Source of the DNA: CBDEGU01 sp965238045
GTDB taxonomy: Bacteria > Acidobacteriota > Terriglobia > Bryobacterales > UBA6623
DNA length: 64,000 nt
Reading direction: 5' to 3'
Assembly: GCA_965238045.1 (NCBI GenBank)
Contig: CBDEGU010000011.1
Coordinates: 248,001 to 312,000 of the forward strand
Positions within the stretch are counted from its first letter, which is position 1. Each line of letters begins with the position of its first letter. Under the pieces are notes generated by a model. It saw nothing but the letters and a program-made list of their open reading frames with translations. It was not told the origin of the DNA and made no database searches. Positions 45,286 through 53,989 of this stretch are shown here, one piece after another. The translations under genes were made by a program, and so were the position numbers.

Positions 45286-46473
45286 TCAGCTAGCTTGATA
45301 GCGGATATCGAGTTGCGGCGTCTGTATGTGGCGGCTGTTTTCGTACAGGGAGTCCATCGCGAAGGCGAGAATTCCGGTCGTGAGCAGAGTCCGCTCCACC
45401 GGATTGGGCAGGACTCGGTCAGCAACCAGATTTTCGAAATTGCGGACCATGAAACCCCAATGGTTGTGAAGGTGAAATTGAATCCGGCATTCGGTGGAAA
45501 GAATCTCACCGGAACCTTTGCGGGACGCGGCGAAGACCCAGCTTCGCAGCAAGCCGTTGCCCATAAGAACACGGCCCTTGAGACCGTCGCGGTAATGGAT
45601 GAGGAAGAGGATGGGCTCTTTCACCAAGTCCTCGGGTTTGCCCTCAACCCTGGTATCGGTGCGGGCGAGGGCGGCCTCGAAGAGATCTTGCGACCAGACG
45701 CCCTGATCGCGCAGCTCCCAAACCTTGTCTCCCCGGAAGCTCTGTACCGACTCGACGCCGGTCTCGCCGCCCGAGCGTCTCTCAACGATCGCTTGCAGAG
45801 CTTCGACGGTATGAAACCCGTAAGCCTCGGTGCGGCCGAAGCCAACCGTCAGGGCCTCATCGAGCTTGGCCGCGCCGTCGAGTTCTAGCGGCGGCCGGCG
45901 CCAGGAAAGCGACACGGTCGAGCCGGCCATCAGCGGAACCCCCATCTCCTTGGCCGTCGTGTACATCTCGGATGCCTTATCCCAGCTATACGAGAAATGC
46001 TTGTCGTTGAACACGGGACAGATCACGCCGTCTTGCTTCATGACCTCCATAATTTGCATGAACAATTCATGGCGCGGGTAGAGATGCTGCCCTTTTTCGT
46101 TGAACGGATAGTCGCCGTGTTCGCCGATGAGGGCGACGCCATCGACGGCGAGTTGATCGCCGCCGCGGCGCAACGCCTCGGCGACAGTGGGGTAGACCTG
46201 GAAACCATATTCTTCAGCCTGCGCGCGCCCCATGTCGTTGGCAGGGGTCTGATCGAGGTACATCGAGGCGACTTCCAGCCGCGGATAGTAGGTTTTCTTG
46301 TTCAGGCGATAGCCGTGGAGAACGCGCTCGAAGAAGACATCGGCGTGGGAGCGCTCAAAGTAGGCCGTGACGATGGCGGCAACGCGAGGCTTGACTGTCT
46401 CCTTCTCTGGCGGAGCCGATGCGCAGGCCAACGAACCCAGGCTCAATCCAGCAATCAGATCTCGACGACGCAC
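45286..46473 (-). CDS. Exported hypothetical protein with Tat/lipoprotein-like leader
   Basis: 395 residues. The leader MRRRDLIAGLSLGSLACAS combines twin-arginine residues with a Cys after LA, so a Tat lipoprotein is possible. The body begins KPRVAAIVTAYFERSHADVFFERVLHGYRL and includes VDGVALIGEHGDYPFNEKGQ and GVICPVFNDKHFSYSWDKASEM, a pattern seen in conserved proteins of planctomycetes and acidobacteria without assigned activity. It is the last gene of a three-gene set, 17 bases after the enolase-superfamily gene. Function not recognised; the conserved His, Asp and Glu suggest an enzyme. Confidence 0.65.
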   Translation of the reverse strand: MRRRDLIAGLSLGSLACASAPPEKETVKPRVAAIVTAYFERSHADVFFERVLHGYRLNKKTYYPRLEVASMYLDQTPANDMGRAQAEEYGFQVYPTVAEALRRGGDQLAVDGVALIGEHGDYPFNEKGQHLYPRHELFMQIMEVMKQDGVICPVFNDKHFSYSWDKASEMYTTAKEMGVPLMAGSTVSLSWRRPPLELDGAAKLDEALTVGFGRTEAYGFHTVEALQAIVERRSGGETGVESVQSFRGDKVWELRDQGVWSQDLFEAALARTDTRVEGKPEDLVKEPILFLIHYRDGLKGRVLMGNGLLRSWVFAASRKGSGEILSTECRIQFHLHNHWGFMVRNFENLVADRVLPNPVERTLLTTGILAFAMDSLYENSRHIQTPQLDIRYQAS

Positions 46474-46490
46474 TTTCGGTACCTCCGGTT

Positions 46491-47606
46491 CTATTTCTCC
46501 CGCCAGCGTTTGAGCTGATCTTCGTCGAGTTCGACGCCCAGGCCGGGACCTTCCGGAGGCCGGGCGACTTCGGGCCCGAGCGACAGAGGCTCGGTGATCA
46601 TGTCGGCCTCGTGATAGAGAGGTCCGATCAAGTCGGCCGGGTAAGTCTCGCTGTCGATGGCGGGCTCGGCCACCGCGAGGTGGAGCATGGCGGCGGTGGC
46701 GATGCCCAGCTCGAGATTGCTGCCCATGGCGCAGACGATGCCGGCGGCGCGGGCGACATGGGCGATCTCGACGGTGGCCAGGATGCCGCCGTGCTTGCCG
46801 GGATAGACGCTCAGGATGTCGGCCGCCCGGGCGCGCGTGAGGTGGAAGGCATCAGTGAGGGTGAAGATGCTCTCGTCGGCCATGACGGGAATAGTGGTCG
46901 TACGGCGGACTTCGGCCATCGCCTCGGGGTCGTCGGGCGGCACGGGCTGTTCGGCGAAGAGAATGTCGTATTGGGCAAGCTCGGCCAGCATCGTGCGGGC
47001 GCGGGCCGCGTTCCAGCCGCAATTGGCGTCCATTCCGATGGGAATATCGGGTCCGGCCAGCTCACGCAAGGCCTTGACGCGGGCGATGTCCCCTGCCGGA
47101 TCGAGGCCCACCTTGGTCTTGAGGCACTTGACGCCCCAGTCGAGAAAACGCTCGGCGAGGCCTCTGGCTCTCTCGACATCAAAGGCGCCGACGACCATCT
47201 TGATCGGAACTTCCTCGCGAACCTTGCCGCCGAGCAACTGGTAGAGAGGCACCTGGGCCGCCTTGCCAGCGAGATCCCAAAGCGCCATCTCAATCGCGGC
47301 CTTGGTAAACGGGTTGTGCTTGATGACGCGGTCGATTTTCCGGCGCAATTTCTGCACCTGACGGGGGTCTTCCCCGGTCAGCGCCGGGCCGATCAGATCG
47401 TTGATGGCGGCCACGCAACTCTGGCTCGTCTCGCCACTCCAGCGCGGAGCCACCGTGGCCTCGCCGAGCCCGATGAGGCCTTCGTCGGTATAGACGCGGA
47501 CAATCACATAGGGGGATTCGATGTGCTCGCCGTGGGCCGTCTTCGTCGTCAGTCCGCTCTTGAGAGGGACGCGAATCGGGGTGGGTTCAATGCGTGTGAT
47601 CTTCAT
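46491..47606 (-). CDS. Enolase-superfamily enzyme (mandelate racemase/muconate cycloisomerase type)
   Basis: 371 residues. The N-terminal capping domain starts MKITRIEPTPIRVPLKSGLT. The barrel has the KxK pair CLKTKVGLDPAG (near residue 163) and metal ligands in IPIGMDANCGWN (Asp), LFAEQPVPPDD (Glu) and VMADESIFTL (Asp/Glu), then YPGKHGGI with the second catalytic Lys. This KxK/K pattern fits the muconate-lactonising subgroup (cycloisomerases, dipeptide epimerases, succinylbenzoate synthases). The substrate is not decidable. ATG 47606 opens the capping domain; upstream codons lack family residues. The set runs on the minus strand with the amidase-like gene first. Confidence 0.88.
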   Translation of the reverse strand: MKITRIEPTPIRVPLKSGLTTKTAHGEHIESPYVIVRVYTDEGLIGLGEATVAPRWSGETSQSCVAAINDLIGPALTGEDPRQVQKLRRKIDRVIKHNPFTKAAIEMALWDLAGKAAQVPLYQLLGGKVREEVPIKMVVGAFDVERARGLAERFLDWGVKCLKTKVGLDPAGDIARVKALRELAGPDIPIGMDANCGWNAARARTMLAELAQYDILFAEQPVPPDDPEAMAEVRRTTTIPVMADESIFTLTDAFHLTRARAADILSVYPGKHGGILATVEIAHVARAAGIVCAMGSNLELGIATAAMLHLAVAEPAIDSETYPADLIGPLYHEADMITEPLSLGPEVARPPEGPGLGVELDEDQLKRWREK

Positions 47607-47693
47607 GAGGATGAGAAACCGAAGCGTGGCCGTTCGGGAACGGTCCCGTGACCGCCGCCTTCTGGCGGACAACCGGACTTCACCCAAGGGCGG

Positions 47694-49289
47694 CTAGGCC
47701 AGGAAGCCCTCGACAACATTTCTGGTGATTCTTGAAATATTCTCGTCCACCGGTAGCGAGCAAGGGTAATTGATAGAACCAACCGAGAAGACTTTCCCGC
47801 CGCTGGCCGTTTCGTGGTAGACGATCTCGCCGCCGCCGTTTTCCGGGTTGAGACCCTTGGCCAGCAGCTTCGTCCCCTTGGGCGAGCTGGGCGACATCTT
47901 GTCGGTCTCATGTCCGGAGGCGCCGCCGGAGCAGCGCATGTGGAGGCATTTTTCGCCGAAGATGTCTCCATCGCTCAGCCCGGTGCCTTCGAAAATCCAG
48001 TGCGACGCATCGATCGCGCGATAAGGCGCGCCGGTCATGATTCCCGCGTCGGTGCAGACCACGCCCAGAAGATTGGCCTCGGATTCATATTTCGAGTGGA
48101 AGCGGCTCTCCTTGCCGAACTCCTCCAGATGCGCGGTGATGCCCTTGTAGTGGCCATTGCGGTAGATGACCGTGTAGTCGTCGAGGAATTTGACCGGGCA
48201 GTTCAAGCCGTTGCCGCCGAGATACATCAGCTTTCCGCCACGATCGAAGACCCATTCCTTGAGCTTGTAATACATCTCTTTGGACCAGTACTCGGGATGC
48301 GCGCTGATCATCAGCACCTTGTAATCGTCGAGGTTCAGGACGCCGGAGTGGAATTGCGTTTCCGCGTAGAGGTCGTAGTCGAATCCCTCGCGCTCGAGCC
48401 AGCCGAAGAGCCGCCATTCGGCCGGACAGACATGGTTGGCCGAACGTCCCTCGACCGGATCGGTAATCTCGGCGCCCTCGGGGATGTGATTGATCAACTC
48501 GGGCCGGTCGAACGAGAGAGGCGCGTAGTCGTCGGCCGAGAACTGCATATGTTCGTCGGAACTGTAGCGATCGAGATCAAGCCGCGCGTTCACGGTCGGC
48601 GTCGGCGGCATGGCAATCGGATGGATGTAGTTGCTGCGTCCGCCGAAGTTGTTATAGGCATTCCAATTCATGTTCGCGGCCAGCACGGCGATCGGCGCCT
48701 GGGGTTTGGCGGGGGCGACGATCCAGGGAAAGGAGAAGAAAGCACCTGACTCGCCCTTGGCATGAAAGTAGTAGAGTCTGGATCGCTCGGGTCCGGCGAC
48801 GAATTGAGTGTGATGCGGATTGTTGCCGTAGCCGCGCTTATTGAACTGGATGCCGGTTTGGGTGTAGTCGCCGTCGGGGGTGATCTGCATGGTCGCCAGA
48901 GGACCGTGCTCGTCGAACCAGCCCACCGTCTTGATGTGCTCTTTTTTCCAGCCGTAGCGGTAGAGGTCGAGACGGTAAGGCTCGACGGCATGGACGCGAT
49001 ACTCGGAGCGCTCCCCCGAGCGCACCCACTTGGGCCAGGCATAGCCGACGATCTTGTTCGAGAGCAGCCGGAACTGATAGGGCTGGGAGTGGCCGACATC
49101 GATTTGCACGCTCTTGGCGCCGTAGCCGGGCTTGTAGAGCGTTACTTTGTAGGGGCCTGGGGTGACATCGGCGTGGACTGCGCCGGTGGCGCGGGAGCGG
49201 GTTTCCAAGGACCCGCCCGCGCCCTCGAATTCAAGCAAGACATCGGGCAGAGCCAAATATCGGTCACAACTTACATAGCCAACGAGCAT
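47694..49289 (-). CDS. N,N-dimethylformamidase beta-subunit-like protein
   Basis: 531 residues from ATG 49289, which follows a GAAGG ribosome site. A short N-terminal beta domain precedes the dimethylformamidase-type region: VSGERSEYRVHAVEPYRLDLYRYGW-like strands, IAVLAANMNWNAYNNFGGRSNYIH, then RLFGWLEREGFDYDLYAETQFHSGVLNLDDYKVLMISAHPEYWSKEMY, ending VFSVGSINYPCSL. In the known enzyme this domain is the large subunit of a two-subunit amide hydrolase; no small-subunit gene is seen here. No export signal is visible. The family is found in many secreted-enzyme gene sets; the true substrate is open. Confidence 0.78.
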   Translation of the reverse strand: MLVGYVSCDRYLALPDVLLEFEGAGGSLETRSRATGAVHADVTPGPYKVTLYKPGYGAKSVQIDVGHSQPYQFRLLSNKIVGYAWPKWVRSGERSEYRVHAVEPYRLDLYRYGWKKEHIKTVGWFDEHGPLATMQITPDGDYTQTGIQFNKRGYGNNPHHTQFVAGPERSRLYYFHAKGESGAFFSFPWIVAPAKPQAPIAVLAANMNWNAYNNFGGRSNYIHPIAMPPTPTVNARLDLDRYSSDEHMQFSADDYAPLSFDRPELINHIPEGAEITDPVEGRSANHVCPAEWRLFGWLEREGFDYDLYAETQFHSGVLNLDDYKVLMISAHPEYWSKEMYYKLKEWVFDRGGKLMYLGGNGLNCPVKFLDDYTVIYRNGHYKGITAHLEEFGKESRFHSKYESEANLLGVVCTDAGIMTGAPYRAIDASHWIFEGTGLSDGDIFGEKCLHMRCSGGASGHETDKMSPSSPKGTKLLAKGLNPENGGGEIVYHETASGGKVFSVGSINYPCSLPVDENISRITRNVVEGFLA

Positions 49290-49722
49290 CGGAAAACCTT
49301 CGGATAGGATTGAGGCGCCCAGGGCCACTGGGCCGAGACGCGCAGCCATCTTATCACGCCGGACCGTGAGCTGCCCGGTCGCATTCCGAAACGGCTGGGC
49401 TTTCGCGGCGCCAGCGCAGTCTGATTCTAGGCGCGAGAGCGCCGCCAGGCGGGCCAGTTTCGCCTGCCGCGCCTGGTGGATTCCCGTTCGGTTGCAGGCG
49501 TGGAGCACTTTATGTTATCCATAAATCAAGTTTGAAGGCGTGCCTGCCTGTGTCTGTCCGTCAAAACGGACCGAAGCCTCCTTTTTTACGCGAGAAACTC
49601 TGAGCCGCACCTCCGATGGAGTCGGGCATCCATCGCACCGTGCCTGGGTTTTGCGTGCGGGCCTCTCTGGCGGACACGCGTCGTCACGGGCTGAGAGGGG
49701 TCACGGGCTGAGAGGGTTACGA
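49290..49722. other. Divergent intergenic region between the amidase-like and Hfq-like genes
   Basis: No gene. A duplicated 17-base unit at 49684-49716 carries the Hfq-like gene's ribosome site. An AT-rich patch at 49511-49530 (TTATGTTATCCATAAATCAA) may be part of a promoter. Confidence 0.4.
49684..49716 (+). repeat. 17-bp tandem duplication in the Hfq-like leader
   Basis: TCACGGGCTGAGAGGGG occurs twice in tandem (second copy one base shorter). Each carries GAGAGGG, which near 49710-49716 serves as the ribosome site six bases before ATG 49723. Confidence 0.8.
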
Positions 49723-50151
49723 ATGAGCAATATCTCCGAAGCGAACAACCGCAAACTGATACGTCCGTCGCTGGACGCAGTGAAAGAAAAGGTCCAGCAT
49801 CAGAAACGCCGTCCTCAGCCCCAACGAAGTACTCAGCAAAAAGGCAAGCGAGCGACGCCTCCCGAGCATACTAGCGCGGAAAACTTCTACTACCTCAAAC
49901 AGATGCAGAACGAGACCTCAATGGTTCTTGTTCTGCAAGACGGCGAGGAATTGCGCGGCGTCATCGAGTGGTACGACAAAGCCTGTCTGAAGCTCAACCG
50001 CCCCGAAGGCAGGAATCTGCTCATCTACAAAGACGCCATTAAGTATCTCTACAAGGACGATGAAGCCACGGACGCTGAAGCCAACGACAAGGAAGCCGCC
50101 CGACCAGCCGGCAGCGGCGGCAGCGACCGGGCGTCATCGGATGGCGAGTAG
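49723..50151 (+). CDS. Hfq-like RNA-binding protein with long N- and C-terminal tails
   Basis: 142 residues. A central Sm-like domain at about residues 51-112 contains ENFYYLKQMQNETSMVLVLQDGEELRGVIEWYDKACLKL (Sm1-like, G-V-I-E-x-x-D) and NLLIYKDAIKYLY (Sm2-like YKDAI, where classic Hfq has YKHA). The N-terminal ~50 residues are basic and Gln/Pro/Lys-rich (KEKVQHQKRRPQPQRS); the C-terminal ~30 are acidic and Gly/Ser-rich. Hfq pairs small RNAs with mRNAs and is normally 70-100 residues, so this is a long form. The frame is open upstream, but ATG 49723 follows the GAGAGGG site. Confidence 0.8.
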   Translation: MSNISEANNRKLIRPSLDAVKEKVQHQKRRPQPQRSTQQKGKRATPPEHTSAENFYYLKQMQNETSMVLVLQDGEELRGVIEWYDKACLKLNRPEGRNLLIYKDAIKYLYKDDEATDAEANDKEAARPAGSGGSDRASSDGE

Positions 50152-50196
50152 AGTTCCTTCCGCGAGAACGAGGAGAGCGGATTTCAGCGGGACGCT

Positions 50197-50207
50197 CTAG
50201 CAGCCCG
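50197..50207 (-). repeat. 11-bp recurrent sequence CGGGCTGCTAG, copy 3
   Basis: Exact copy of the sequence also found at 23853-23863 and 45016-45026. This one lies between the Hfq-like and thioesterase genes. Confidence 0.6.
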
Positions 50208-50232
50208 TGCCAGGCTCATCGACGCCCAACCC

Positions 50233-50709
50233 TCACGAACCACGGCGAGTTCGCAGCGAGAGGCGATAGGATCGTCTCTCGGAGGCTTGCTCGTAGCGCC
50301 GTTTTTCGTCATCACTTTCGGGAATCGCCGGCGGAACGGGCATCGGCCGGCGCTGGTCATCAATCGAAACGAACGTAAGATAGGCCGAGGCGATGTGGCG
50401 CACCTCGCCCGCGTGCAGATCCTCCGCGAAAACCTTAACACCGACCTCCATCGACGTGCGGAACGCCCGATTGACAGCGGCCCGCAGGGTGACCAAATTA
50501 CCGATAAAGACAGGTTCGAGGAAATCCATGTGGTCGAACGAGGCCGTGACGCATATCCGGCGAGCGTGGCGGGCGGCCGCGATCGCGCCGGCGATATCCA
50601 CCAAATGCATGATCTTTCCGCCCAGCAGCGTGCTCAGACCGTTGCTGTCGTTGGGCAGAGCAAGCTCCGAGAGCTGGGAGTAGGATTCGCGAACCAGTTT
50701 GCCTTCCAT
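50233..50709 (-). CDS. Hotdog-fold acyl-CoA thioesterase (YciA/BACH-type)
   Basis: 158 residues. The hotdog motif NDSNGLSTLLGGKIMHLVDIAGAIAAARHA carries the Asp nucleophile/base, and FDHMDFLEPVFIGNLVTLRAAVNRAFRTSMEVGVKVFAED is the family's central strand set. The C-terminal HIASAYLTFVSID completes the fold. These enzymes hydrolyse acyl-CoA thioesters in the cytosol. It is convergent with the Hfq-like gene. The basic C-terminal tail (RRSYRLSLRTRRGS) is longer than usual but unremarkable. Confidence 0.9.
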   Translation of the reverse strand: MEGKLVRESYSQLSELALPNDSNGLSTLLGGKIMHLVDIAGAIAAARHARRICVTASFDHMDFLEPVFIGNLVTLRAAVNRAFRTSMEVGVKVFAEDLHAGEVRHIASAYLTFVSIDDQRRPMPVPPAIPESDDEKRRYEQASERRSYRLSLRTRRGS

Positions 50710-50804
50710 GAATGTTCCTTGACGCTGCTCTCAGCATACAGCGATGGGATCGGCGGCTGGCGGTTCGCGCTTTACCAGGTGATGCACGCGGCACCAGATG
50801 CAGG

Positions 50805-50954
50805 CTAGCGGGTGCTACCGGTCACGCGGAGGGTGGCATTGTCGGGACGCTTGAGGACATAGTGCGAACCGGTGGTGTGGTGAACAAAAAAGTCGGCTCG
50901 TTTCAGCGTCTGGATTACCTTCCTGGGCTTGAGAGCAGGCAGTGAGGAGTTCAT
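50805..50954 (-). pseudogene. hicA: Truncated HicA-type toxin
   Basis: Only 49 residues. PALKPRKVIQTLKRADFFVH and HTTGSHYVLKRPD match the first two thirds of HicA mRNA interferases, including the catalytic His in GSHYVLK. The frame ends after LRVTGSTR, where HicA normally continues with a further ~30 residues (VP..HxxxxxxGTL...). The downstream DNA in other frames does not show the missing part, so the 3' end is lost. No HicB antitoxin gene is seen on either side. Likely an inactive remnant. Confidence 0.75.
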
Positions 50955-51177
50955 GCAGCGTCTAAGGCGACGGATTGCCGGGGGCGAGATGCGGGATCGG
51001 GTCGCTGGTGTCCCGTTGCTGACTGGCGCGGATGCGGCGGCATGCAACACTGAGGGATGGAATAGAATCCTCCGGCCAGATGGGCCGGCGGTAACCACTT
51101 CTTGATATCGTCGCCTGTTCGGTGATGGAGTTCGGTGGTGGAGATCGCAGCCTCGCAGCCGCGACCGGGAGCATGGG

Positions 51178-52575
51178 ATGAAGAAACTTCTACTCGTTCA
51201 CACTCGATTCTTGGGTGCTGCATTCTTACTCATTCTGGCTGCCGGAGTGACGATTTTGGCGGCCCCGCCTGATGCGCGGCAGAATGGCTGGCCGAACTGG
51301 CGCGGCCCGTTCCACAACGGCATGGCGGCCAGCGATGCGCCGTCTCACTGGAGCGACGCCGAAAACATCAAATGGAAGGTTGCCATTCCGGGCAAGGGGC
51401 ATTCCTCGCCAGTTGTTTGGGGCGACAGGATTTTCTTGACAACCGCGGTTCCGACGCAGACCAAAGCACCATCCCTTCGTCCGCGTCCGCAAGAGGGCCT
51501 GGCCGGTCCGCGGCCTAGTCTGGGAGGGCGCGGCCGGGGAGGCCGGCGCGGCCTCTCTGTCTCGCCGGTCGAACACAGATTCGTCGTCATGTGCCTCGAC
51601 AGGAAAACGGGGGAGACGATTTGGGAGAAGACGGCCGCCGTGGCGACTCCGCACGAGGGCCACCACCGGCGCTATGGCAGCTTCGCTTCGCACTCGCCGG
51701 TGACCGACGGCGAACATCTGATCGCCTACTTCGGCTCTCGCGGAGTCTATTGCTACGATCTGGATGGCAACCTCGTCTGGAAGAAGACTCTGGGCGTGGA
51801 TCTGCGCATGCGGCACTCTTTCGGAGAAGGCGCCGCTCCGGCCCTTGACGGCAACATGCTCTTCCTCAAAGCCGATCAGGAAGGAGATTCGTTTCTGCTG
51901 GCGCTAGACAAGAGGACCGGCAAACAGATCTGGCGCGTGGCGCGCGATGAGCACAGCTCCTGGTCGGCGCCCCTGGTGGCCGAACACGACGGCCGCAAAC
52001 AAGTCATTACGAGCGCGACCAAGCGGGTGAGGAGCTACGATTACGAAACCGGCAGGCTGATCTGGGAGTGCCGCGGCTTGGGCACGAACGCGATTCCGGC
52101 CCCGGTGATTCACAACGGCGTCGTGTACGTGATGACCGGCCACCGCTCGCCGAATCTGCTGGCCATTCGGCTCGGCGGCGAAGGCGACATCACCCATTCG
52201 GAATTTGTTCTCTGGACCAGCACGAAGGGAAACGCCTACACTCCATCACCGCTGCTCTATGGAAACATTCTCTACGTTCTCAGTGATCGCGGGTTCGTAA
52301 GCGCGTACAACGCGATGACCGGCAAGCCCTACTATCAGCAGCAGCGGCTGCCGAAATCCTACACCTTCAAGTCCTCGCCCGTAGGCGCCAACGGGAAACT
52401 CTATTTGTCGAGTGAAGATGGCGACGTGATCGTCCTCAAGATGGGCGAAACCTATGAAGTTTTGGCGACCAACACGCTCGCCGGGCAGTCGTTCATCGCC
52501 ACGCCGGCCATTGTGGACGGCGCGATGTTGCTGCGCTCTGAAACAGGACTGTTCTGTATTCGTGAGCAGAACTGA
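51178..52575 (+). CDS. Secreted PQQ-type beta-propeller protein
   Basis: 465 residues with a signal peptide (FLGAAFLLILAAGVTILAAPP). The mature part is an eight-bladed quinoprotein-like propeller with WPNWRGPFHNGMAA at the start, then FVVMCLDRKTGETIWEKTA, YCYDLDGNLVWKKTLG, LALDKRTGKQIWRVAR and LIWECRGLGTN, the repeating A/G-x-D-x-x-T-G-x-x-x-W motif. Residues for PQQ cofactor binding are not seen, so it may be an outer-membrane-type (BamB-like) or polysaccharide-active protein. It is common next to secreted hydrolases such as the following gene. Confidence 0.85.
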   Translation: MKKLLLVHTRFLGAAFLLILAAGVTILAAPPDARQNGWPNWRGPFHNGMAASDAPSHWSDAENIKWKVAIPGKGHSSPVVWGDRIFLTTAVPTQTKAPSLRPRPQEGLAGPRPSLGGRGRGGRRGLSVSPVEHRFVVMCLDRKTGETIWEKTAAVATPHEGHHRRYGSFASHSPVTDGEHLIAYFGSRGVYCYDLDGNLVWKKTLGVDLRMRHSFGEGAAPALDGNMLFLKADQEGDSFLLALDKRTGKQIWRVARDEHSSWSAPLVAEHDGRKQVITSATKRVRSYDYETGRLIWECRGLGTNAIPAPVIHNGVVYVMTGHRSPNLLAIRLGGEGDITHSEFVLWTSTKGNAYTPSPLLYGNILYVLSDRGFVSAYNAMTGKPYYQQQRLPKSYTFKSSPVGANGKLYLSSEDGDVIVLKMGETYEVLATNTLAGQSFIATPAIVDGAMLLRSETGLFCIREQN

Positions 52576-52656
52576 TGACCGCCCCCCGGGTACGGCAGTG
52601 TTTCCATCGACGGCGCGATCGCTAGCCCGTGGTGTTGAGCCACTGGTGTCGAACCA

Positions 52657-53751
52657 CTATCGCAACCAGCGATCGATGAACAGATAGGCCAGCTCGCGAA
52701 TGTCGTCCGGGAAGTCGTGGCCCGCGTCGGGATAGTAGGCCACCAGGCGGTCCAGTTCGCCATACACCTCTGTGTAAACCGGACCGGCCGCGTCGATGCA
52801 TTGCCGCACGCCGTAGACTTCGAAGTTGCCGTCGTGGATCGGCGCGTTGACGAACACCGGACGGGAAGCGATGGCGGCCAGGACTTCGCTGAAATCAAAC
52901 GGCACCTTGTCCGGATCCTTGCCGTAACGCTCGGCAATCCGGGGCATGTACTTCGGCGAGGTCCAGCCGGTCAGGTCCCCCTCGTAGTAATGCGGGAAAG
53001 AAGTGAATCCGCAACTGGAAACAGCCAGTTTCACCCGCGGATCGAACGCGGCCAGAAACAGGGAATTGTGCCCGCCGAGCGAGTGTCCGATGACGCCGAT
53101 GCGCTCGGGGTCGACCTCGGGCATGGCCTGCAATAGATCGACGGCGCGCATGTGGTTGTAGATGCCCTTCATCGTCCCGCTGACGTAACCGGTTTCGTAG
53201 GGGGACTTCTGCGGCTCGCCCATGTAGACGTAGTCCGGGGCAATGGTGACATAGCCGCGCTCGGCCAGCTCGAGCGCCGTCGCCCTGCGCGGACGTCCGC
53301 CGACTCCGGCCGAAATCCCCTTACCGAACTTCACCGATGTCGGATGCGGACAGACCATCGCCGGGCCCTGGCCTTTGCTGTTCTGGCCTTTTCGGTTCTT
53401 GGGAAGGAAGAGATAAGCGCGGACGTGGTCGCCCTGCTTCGCTTGATACGCGATCTTGCGCCGTATCAGATCCCCGAAATCCACCTCTTCGATGATCTCG
53501 ACATCGAGCGGAGGTTTTTCGCCCGAGGGCAGCTCGCCCATCACCAGTTGCATGTTGGCGATGATATGCCGGCGCCGCTTTTCCCAGTCTTGTTTCGTGC
53601 GCACAGGCCGCCGCTTGCCAGCGGCGTCGATGTAGTGGAGCAAGTCCAGCTTGTCGTGATAGTGAGGCGGGCCGGCGGCAACCAGAAGGGCCAAGCTCGC
53701 CGTGACCGCCAGTGCCGCGAACAACCGCATGGAAACCTGTGGACGATTCAT
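52657..53751 (-). CDS. Exported alpha/beta hydrolase (dienelactone hydrolase/acetyl xylan esterase-like)
   Basis: 364 residues with a signal peptide (LFAALAVTASLALLVAAGPP). The nucleophile elbow is IGVIGHSLGGHNSLFLAAFDP (Ser), the catalytic His lies in YYPDAGHDFPDD, and an acid residue is probable at DGNFEVYG. The pattern of KIAYQAKQGDHVRAYLFLPKN before the core fits the large secreted esterase group in acidobacteria and planctomycetes. Substrate is unknown; ester bonds on polysaccharides are likely. It is convergent with the PQQ-type gene. Confidence 0.82.
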   Translation of the reverse strand: MNRPQVSMRLFAALAVTASLALLVAAGPPHYHDKLDLLHYIDAAGKRRPVRTKQDWEKRRRHIIANMQLVMGELPSGEKPPLDVEIIEEVDFGDLIRRKIAYQAKQGDHVRAYLFLPKNRKGQNSKGQGPAMVCPHPTSVKFGKGISAGVGGRPRRATALELAERGYVTIAPDYVYMGEPQKSPYETGYVSGTMKGIYNHMRAVDLLQAMPEVDPERIGVIGHSLGGHNSLFLAAFDPRVKLAVSSCGFTSFPHYYEGDLTGWTSPKYMPRIAERYGKDPDKVPFDFSEVLAAIASRPVFVNAPIHDGNFEVYGVRQCIDAAGPVYTEVYGELDRLVAYYPDAGHDFPDDIRELAYLFIDRWLR

Positions 53752-53860
53752 CGTGTAGACCTCTTCGAGAGTTGCGAAACTGCCCGCCGCGAACTGTGGT
53801 CTCTCGATCGGCGATTCGTTGCGAGCAAGTGAACGCGAGTATTGCAGAAGCCCAGACGCA

Positions 53861-53894
53861 TTTCAAGTTCCGCCGCGTTTCAAGTTCCGCCGCC
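53861..53894 (+). repeat. 17-bp tandem repeat upstream of the ceramidase-like gene
   Basis: TTTCAAGTTCCGCCGCG followed at once by TTTCAAGTTCCGCCGCC: two copies differing only in the last base. Confidence 0.75.
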
Positions 53895-53989
53895 TGTCAC
53901 GATCACCGCGCAAGCGGGGCCGCTTGACGCCGTGCTCGAATCTGCCCATAGTAGGGACGATCTTGTATCCCAAGGAGTGAGCGTTCCCC

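Noticed and set aside
50951..51223. Possible hicB antitoxin upstream of the hicA remnant
   Set aside because: The frame has none of the HicB signatures and is rich in Pro/Arg/His; no partner gene was found.
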